This document shows positions 7,905 through 11,363 of a DNA stretch of 11,363 bases, in pieces. The translations under genes were made by a program, and so were the position numbers. This DNA is from Alphaproteobacteria bacterium MarineAlpha10_Bin2 (lineage in GTDB: Bacteria; Pseudomonadota; Alphaproteobacteria; UBA828): contig PTKB01000059.1 of NCBI GenBank assembly GCA_002937555.1, forward strand, positions 1-11,363, given 5' to 3'. Below the pieces are notes generated by a model, which saw nothing but the letters and a program-made list of their open reading frames with translations, was not told the DNA's origin and searched no databases. Within the stretch, counting starts at the first letter, position 1. Each line of letters opens with the position of its first letter.

Positions 7905-8185
7905 GCGCCGCTGCCGCCGCCGCGCGGCTCGCCCATCGGGTAGACCCGAAGAATTTCGTGGCTCACGGTGTCGCGTTCAACATTGAACCAGCGCCGGCAG
8001 CCGAGGGTGTGGCACCAGCGCTCGGCGAGCACGCCCTTCGGGTTGGCGCGCATGAAGAGATAGTCGGCCCATTCGGCATCGCTCAGCGCGTCGGACTCCT
8101 TGGGGCGCGCAATATGCGCTTCGCCGCCGCATGAGAATTCGACCTCGTCGCGCGGGCCGCAATGGGGACAGGGGATTTGCAACAT
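7901..8185 (-). CDS. soxD: Sarcosine oxidase delta subunit
   Basis: This 94-residue zinc-binding delta subunit is a structural part of the oxidase. Cys6 and Cys9 (IPCPHCG) and His59 and Cys63 (CHTLGC) fall at the positions of the zinc ligands known for heterotetrameric sarcosine oxidases. Other family landmarks are WADYLFMRANPKG and the C-terminal FNVERDT segment. The start at 8185 is chosen over longer in-frame starts upstream because homology begins with MLQIPC, an AGGA lies about 8 bases before it, and a longer protein would run far into soxB. The gap to the soxB stop is 8 bases, and the stop overlaps the soxA start (ATGA). The C-terminal tail is glycine-rich and variable. Confidence 0.95.
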   Translation of the reverse strand: MLQIPCPHCGPRDEVEFSCGGEAHIARPKESDALSDAEWADYLFMRANPKGVLAERWCHTLGCRRWFNVERDTVSHEILRVYPMGEPRGGGSGA

Positions 8186-8193
8186 GGCCGATC

Positions 8194-9453
8194 CTAATGC
8201 GCCACGCCGGAAGCGCCGTGCTCGTCGATCAGGGCGCCGGTGGTAAAGCGGTCGAGCGAAAACGGTGCGGCGAATTCGTGCGGCTCGCCCTGGGCAAGGG
8301 TGTGGGCAAAGACGAAGCCCGAGCCCGGGATCGCCTTGAAGCCGCCGGTGCCCCAGCCACAATTGAAAAAGAGGCCTGAGATAGGAGTTTTGCCGACGAT
8401 CGGGCTGGCGTCCGGGCAGATATCGACGATGCCGCCCCATTGGCGCATCATCTTCACGCGGCTGAAAATCGGAAACAGCTCGACCGCTGCGGCCAGCATG
8501 TCTTCCAGAATCATCGGGCTGCCGCGCTGGGCGTAGGAATTGTAGCCATCGGTGCCGGCGCCCATCACCAGCTCGCCGCGGTCGGACTGGCTGAGATAGA
8601 CATGCACCGTGGCCGACATGAGGACGGTGTTGAAGATCGGCTTGAGCGGCTCCGACACCAGGGCTTGAAGCGGGCGGCTTTGGATCGGCATGCGGAAGCC
8701 CGCCATCCCGGCCAGCACGCTCGAATGTCCGGCGACGGCGACGCCGACCTTCGGCGCGGCGATGAAGCCGCGGCTGGTCTCGACCCCTTCAATGCGCCCG
8801 GACTGAATGCGGAAGCCGGTGACTTCGGTGTGCTGTAGGATATCGACGCCGCGGTCGTCGGCGGCGCGCGCCAGACCCCAGGCCACCGCGTCGTGGCGGG
8901 CAATGCCGCCGCGGCGTTGCAGCGAGCCGCCGATGACGGGGTAGCGCGACGTGGGCGAGAGGTTGAGGATCGGCACCATTTCGCGAATCTGGTCTAACGT
9001 CAGCATTTCGGAATCGATGCCGTTCAGGCGGATGGCGTTGACGCGTCGCTCCATCTCGCGCATGTCGTGCTGATTGTGCGCCAGGCTGATGAGGCCGCGC
9101 TGGCTCAGCATGATATTGAAATTAAGATCCTGACTGAGGCCTTCGTAAAGCTTCAGCGACAACTCATAGATCGCCGCGCTCTCGTCCCACAGATAATTTG
9201 AGCGGATGACGGTGGTGTTGCGCCCGGTATTGCCGAGGCCAATCGGCCCCTTCTCGACCACCGCGACATTCGTGATGCCGTGTTCCTTGGCGAGGTAGTA
9301 GGCGGTGGCGAGGCCGTGGCCGCCGCCGCCGACGATGATGGCGTCATAGGACGGCTTGGGCTCGGGGCTGCGCCACGCCTCGGCCCAATTCTCGTGATAA
9401 CTGCGCGCATTGCGCGCCAAGCTGAAAATCGAATAGCGCTTGTTTTTTTTCAT
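8194..9453 (-). CDS. soxB: Sarcosine oxidase beta subunit
   Basis: This 419-residue catalytic subunit of the DAO flavoprotein family oxidises sarcosine at FAD and passes electrons to a covalent FMN, producing H2O2. The FAD-binding Rossmann motif is YDAIIVGGGGHGLATAYYL (36-54), with the acidic residue of the second strand in VVEKG. His187 in GGIARHDAVAW corresponds to the histidine that carries the covalent FMN in known heterotetrameric enzymes. The C-terminal region has NCGWGTGGFKAIPGSG (about 368-383). The start at 9453 gives the usual RYSIFSLARNA opening; the ribosome site is weak. The coding strand has eight A's just after ATG. A four-codon frame (9464-9450, stop overlapping the ATG) precedes it. 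It is first in soxBDAG. Confidence 0.96.
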   Translation of the reverse strand: MKKNKRYSIFSLARNARSYHENWAEAWRSPEPKPSYDAIIVGGGGHGLATAYYLAKEHGITNVAVVEKGPIGLGNTGRNTTVIRSNYLWDESAAIYELSLKLYEGLSQDLNFNIMLSQRGLISLAHNQHDMREMERRVNAIRLNGIDSEMLTLDQIREMVPILNLSPTSRYPVIGGSLQRRGGIARHDAVAWGLARAADDRGVDILQHTEVTGFRIQSGRIEGVETSRGFIAAPKVGVAVAGHSSVLAGMAGFRMPIQSRPLQALVSEPLKPIFNTVLMSATVHVYLSQSDRGELVMGAGTDGYNSYAQRGSPMILEDMLAAAVELFPIFSRVKMMRQWGGIVDICPDASPIVGKTPISGLFFNCGWGTGGFKAIPGSGFVFAHTLAQGEPHEFAAPFSLDRFTTGALIDEHGASGVAH

Positions 9454-9504
9454 CGCTTCGCCATGGCAACCGCGCGGCCTCCCGCGAACCGCACAGGATG
9501 CGCC

Positions 9505-9510
9505 ATCATA
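9505..9510 (-). promoter_or_regulatory. Candidate -10 element upstream of soxB
   Basis: The 96-bp gap between the amidase stop and soxB contains TATGAT on the reverse strand (5 of 6 to TATAAT), 51 bases before the soxB ATG. The upstream -35 region is poor (closest is TTAGGG with a 19-base spacer). soxBDAG may have its own promoter here or may be read through from the amidase gene. No hairpin followed by a T-run was seen in the gap. Confidence 0.2.
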
Positions 9511-9549
9511 ACCAAATTGCCGCTTTTGTCCCTAACCGGGCACAACAGT

Positions 9550-10245
9550 TTAGCGATTGGCGAAGGGTTCGATACCCTCAAGATACTCGAGCACTTTCTC
9601 CAACGGCTCGACATCGCCGAACTTGGCGTCGATATCGAACAGGTTCCACTCGACGACGCCGGGCACCCGGTCGCCCACCCCTTCGCGCACGACGATGGGA
9701 CGGAAGCCGCCGGCGATAGCATCCTCGGTGGTGTGGCGCACGCAGCCGGCCATGGTGACGCCGGTGAGGATCACCGTATCGACGCGCTGGGCGTGTAGAT
9801 AGGCGTTGAGATTGGTGCCGTAGAAGGCGCTGGCGCTTTTCTTGCAGATCACCATCTCGCCCTCTTCGGGCGCGATGCGCTCATCAATCGCCGCCGCCTC
9901 GCTGTTTTCGTAGAGGGTCTCCGCCGGAATCTTGAGATGCCACAACCCGGTGTCGGAGCGTGGGCCCTTGGGGTCCTGATAGGCCGTGGTGGTGTAGACG
10001 ATGGGAATGCGCTTGGCCCGCGCCGCCTTGAGGAGCGCCTGATTGGTCGGGATGATGACGTCCATATCGTCGCAGGTGAAGGCGTAGCCTGGCTTGGTCC
10101 AGGCATTGGCGAGATCGATGATCACCAGCGCCGGGCGCGCGCCATAGCCGATGCGGCGCTGGAAGCCGCGGGTCTGATAGATATCCGAATCGGCCGCGAA
10201 AATAACTTCCAGGGCCTTTTTCACTTCCGGGCTGGTCACCGCCAT
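9550..10245 (-). CDS. Isochorismatase-family cysteine hydrolase, probable N-carbamoylsarcosine amidohydrolase
   Basis: This 231-residue alpha/beta hydrolase probably splits N-carbamoylsarcosine into sarcosine, CO2 and NH3. The catalytic triad is Asp44 (in VIIDLANAW), Lys135 (in ICKKSASAFYGT) and Cys168 (in TMAGCVRHTTEDA). The Lys-Cys spacing of 33 equals that of Arthrobacter N-carbamoylsarcosine amidohydrolase. The GCVRHT motif and the following DRVPGVVEWNLFDIDAKFGD stretch also strongly recall that enzyme. The ATG at 10245 is preferred over one at 10305 because GGAGG lies 5 bases before it and the extra 20 residues look non-homologous. It is transcribed toward soxBDAG, whose enzyme would consume the sarcosine, which supports the assignment. 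Other isochorismatase-fold amidases remain possible. Confidence 0.85.
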   Translation of the reverse strand: MAVTSPEVKKALEVIFAADSDIYQTRGFQRRIGYGARPALVIIDLANAWTKPGYAFTCDDMDVIIPTNQALLKAARAKRIPIVYTTTAYQDPKGPRSDTGLWHLKIPAETLYENSEAAAIDERIAPEEGEMVICKKSASAFYGTNLNAYLHAQRVDTVILTGVTMAGCVRHTTEDAIAGGFRPIVVREGVGDRVPGVVEWNLFDIDAKFGDVEPLEKVLEYLEGIEPFANR

Positions 10246-10250
10246 CGCCG

Positions 10251-10255
10251 CCTCC
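10251..10255 (-). promoter_or_regulatory. Ribosome binding site that decides the amidase start
   Basis: The reverse strand reads GGAGG five bases before the ATG at 10245. This is a near-ideal Shine-Dalgarno sequence and the reason for annotating the shorter protein over the 60-base longer in-frame version from 10305. Confidence 0.75.
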
Positions 10256-10330
10256 AATTTTTTCAAATGCCGTTTCGATTGGGCCGAGGCTAGCCCGGCT
10301 TTCATTGCCCGTCCAATATCAAATTGCGCC

Positions 10331-11363
10331 CTAAGGCCGCAGAACCTCCACCGGGGCGCGCTTGAAAGTCATGCGGCCGCGTTTGAAGCCGTAGAGGGGG
10401 GGCGCCAGTTCGGCGACGGCGGTTTCGGGCTGGTCGGTGTCGATGACCACCAAATCGGCCGGAGCGCCGATTTTAATGCCATATTCCTGAAGCCGGAGGA
10501 TTCCAGCTGAGCGGCTGGTGATCATGTCGAAGCAGTCGCGCACCTCGGCGCGGGCGCCGACCTGGCAGATATTGGCGTAGAGATTGGCCATGCGGAGGAG
10601 CGAGCAATCGCCGAAAGGCGTAAAAGGATTGAGCACATTGTTGGTCGAAAGCGAGCAATTTACGCCTTCTTTCAATAGTTTATGCGCCGCCGTCACGCCG
10701 CGCTTGACGCTCTGTTCGTCGATGCGGCCCATCAGGAACAGGTCAGTCGAGGGCAGCACCGTCACGGCGACGCCGGCATCGGCCATGCGTTTGGCGGTGG
10801 CGGTGAAATGCGCTGGCGCGGCGGTCGAGAGCTTGGTGACATGGCCGACCGTCACCCGCCCGCCGTAATTGAAGCGCTCGGTGAGCTCGCACACGTAATC
10901 GACGTCCAACTGCTCGGCGTCTTCACCGAAATCGAGATGCATATCGATATCGACGTTGAATTCACGGGCGAGCTCGAAGATGCGGTCGATCTGGCCGTGC
11001 GGGTTTGAATCCGTATAGGGCGCGGCGCCGATCACGCTGGCGCCGCGTTGCAACGCCTCGACCATCAACTCGTCGGTGCCGGGGTTGTTGAGGAGCCCTT
11101 CCTGGGGAAAGACGCAAATCTCGACGTCGATGGCCCAGCGCCATTGTTCGATCAGCGAAGTCTTGTTCCAGTCGCGAACCTTTGCTCCAAACCCGTCCTT
11201 GGTAACCTCGCGCATGGTCAGCATGACATGGGCATGCGGTTTGGCGAGACCGTCCGCTCCGATGTCCCAATGCACATTGAGGTCGGCGATCATCCCGCGT
11301 TCCACAAACTCTGTCTGCACAAAATCGCGGGCAAGCTCGATGCCCTGCTGCTGGTCCAGTTCA
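10331..11363 (-). CDS. In-frame chimera: MobQ/TraA relaxase fragment joined to N-terminally truncated cytosine-deaminase-like amidohydrolase (5' end beyond the window)
   Basis: The frame is open from the right edge to TAG at 10331-10333 (343 codons visible). The first about 74 codons are the N-terminal domain of a TraA/MobA-type relaxase. The remaining about 265 match the C-terminal two thirds of CodA-like amidohydrolases: FPQEG, the metal-ligand histidine in DMHLDF (10937-10939), GHVTKL, and a C-terminal APADLVVIDTD strand. The usual N-terminal HxH metal site and about 150 residues are missing, so deaminase activity is doubtful. Relative to E. coli CodA as I recall it, Glu217 is Phe and Asp313/Asp314 are Asn-Asn (STNNVLNPF). 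Context suggests the ancestor was a creatinine-deaminase-like enzyme feeding the downstream amidase. An intact relaxase frame upstream means the GTG at 11320 is not the true start. It could be expressed as a fusion or be a pseudogene. Confidence 0.8.
   Translation of the reverse strand, partial: ELDQQQGIELARDFVQTEFVERGMIADLNVHWDIGADGLAKPHAHVMLTMREVTKDGFGAKVRDWNKTSLIEQWRWAIDVEICVFPQEGLLNNPGTDELMVEALQRGASVIGAAPYTDSNPHGQIDRIFELAREFNVDIDMHLDFGEDAEQLDVDYVCELTERFNYGGRVTVGHVTKLSTAAPAHFTATAKRMADAGVAVTVLPSTDLFLMGRIDEQSVKRGVTAAHKLLKEGVNCSLSTNNVLNPFTPFGDCSLLRMANLYANICQVGARAEVRDCFDMITSRSAGILRLQEYGIKIGAPADLVVIDTDQPETAVAELAPPLYGFKRGRMTFKRAPVEVLRP
11129..11150 (-). other. Relaxase/amidohydrolase junction
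   Basis: Protein similarity changes from relaxase to amidohydrolase around the residues LIEQWRWAID. Relaxases carry a WRxAW-like segment here, and the amidohydrolase side has WAIDVEICVFPQEG, so a few bases of chance similarity around TGGCG may have been the crossover point. Reading frame is kept. No inverted repeat, target duplication or IS end is visible at the join. Confidence 0.6.
11141..11363 (-). mobile_element. Relaxase (TraA/MobA/MobQ family) N-terminal-domain fragment
   Basis: The segment shows FVERGMIADLNVHWD, then KPHAHVMLTMREV, the HxH metal-binding motif of MobQ-type relaxases (histidines at 11234-11236 and 11228-11230), then the conserved GFGAKVRDWN and a truncated LIEQWR. In intact relaxases this is followed by the rest of the nicking domain and often a helicase region; here the sequence switches to amidohydrolase. 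These proteins nick oriT in conjugative or mobilisable plasmids and ICEs. It is the only mobile-element sequence in the window and marks a rearrangement end point. Confidence 0.85.

Noticed and set aside
9450..9722. 90-codon reverse-strand frame overlapping the amidase 3' end and the gap before soxB
   Set aside because: Most of it is an out-of-frame shadow of the amidase, with serine/arginine-rich content and no domain. Only its last codons, just before soxB, were kept as a low-interest observation.
10246..10305. 20-residue N-terminal extension of the carbamoylsarcosine-amidase-like protein
   Set aside because: A strong GGAGG supports the internal ATG at 10245, and the extension is basic with no family similarity.
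11320..11320. GTG at 11320 as the start of the amidohydrolase gene
   Set aside because: The frame continues upstream to the window edge with relaxase-like residues (IELARDFVQTEFVERG), so the true start lies outside the window.

Overview
The window is GC-rich and densely packed. Its only non-coding stretches are about 100 bp or shorter. Gene content suggests an alphaproteobacterium: a heterotetrameric sarcosine oxidase operon, IlvD/SMP-30 sugar-acid genes, and a fragment of a TraA/MobQ-type relaxase of the kind common on rhizobial plasmids. This lineage call is an inference from gene families, not from a marker gene. No rRNA, tRNA, CRISPR array or complete insertion sequence was seen.

Left part (1-4297). 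An IlvD/Edd-family dehydratase (reverse strand, cut by the left edge) diverges across a 104-bp intergenic region from a forward three-gene operon. That operon has two tandem SMP-30/gluconolactonase-family lactonases, about 64% identical by hand alignment, followed by a ThDP-dependent enzyme of the acetolactate synthase/benzoylformate decarboxylase superfamily. Lactonases plus an IlvD-like dehydratase suggest an aldonolactone to aldonate to 2-keto-3-deoxy-acid route. The ThDP enzyme may act on a 2-oxo acid made there; its substrate is unknown.

Middle part (4304-9453, reverse strand). A complete soxBDAG operon encodes heterotetrameric sarcosine oxidase (beta, delta, alpha, gamma), with overlapping or nearly touching genes. 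It converges tail to tail with the ThDP gene, only 6 bp apart.

Right part (9550-11363, reverse strand, same direction as sox). An isochorismatase-fold hydrolase closely resembles N-carbamoylsarcosine amidohydrolase, which makes sarcosine, the substrate of the oxidase downstream. Upstream of it is a reading frame open to the right edge. Its C-terminal part is a cytosine-deaminase-like amidohydrolase, but its N-terminal part is about 74 residues of a MobQ/TraA relaxase, including the HxH metal-binding motif. The amidohydrolase has therefore lost its own N-terminus, including the first metal-binding histidines, and is joined in frame to a conjugation gene.

Read together, the right half looks like a creatinine / N-carbamoylsarcosine to sarcosine to glycine module (deaminase-like enzyme, carbamoylsarcosine amidase, sarcosine oxidase) whose upstream end was broken by a rearrangement involving a mobile element. 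The relaxase-amidohydrolase chimera is the most unusual feature here.
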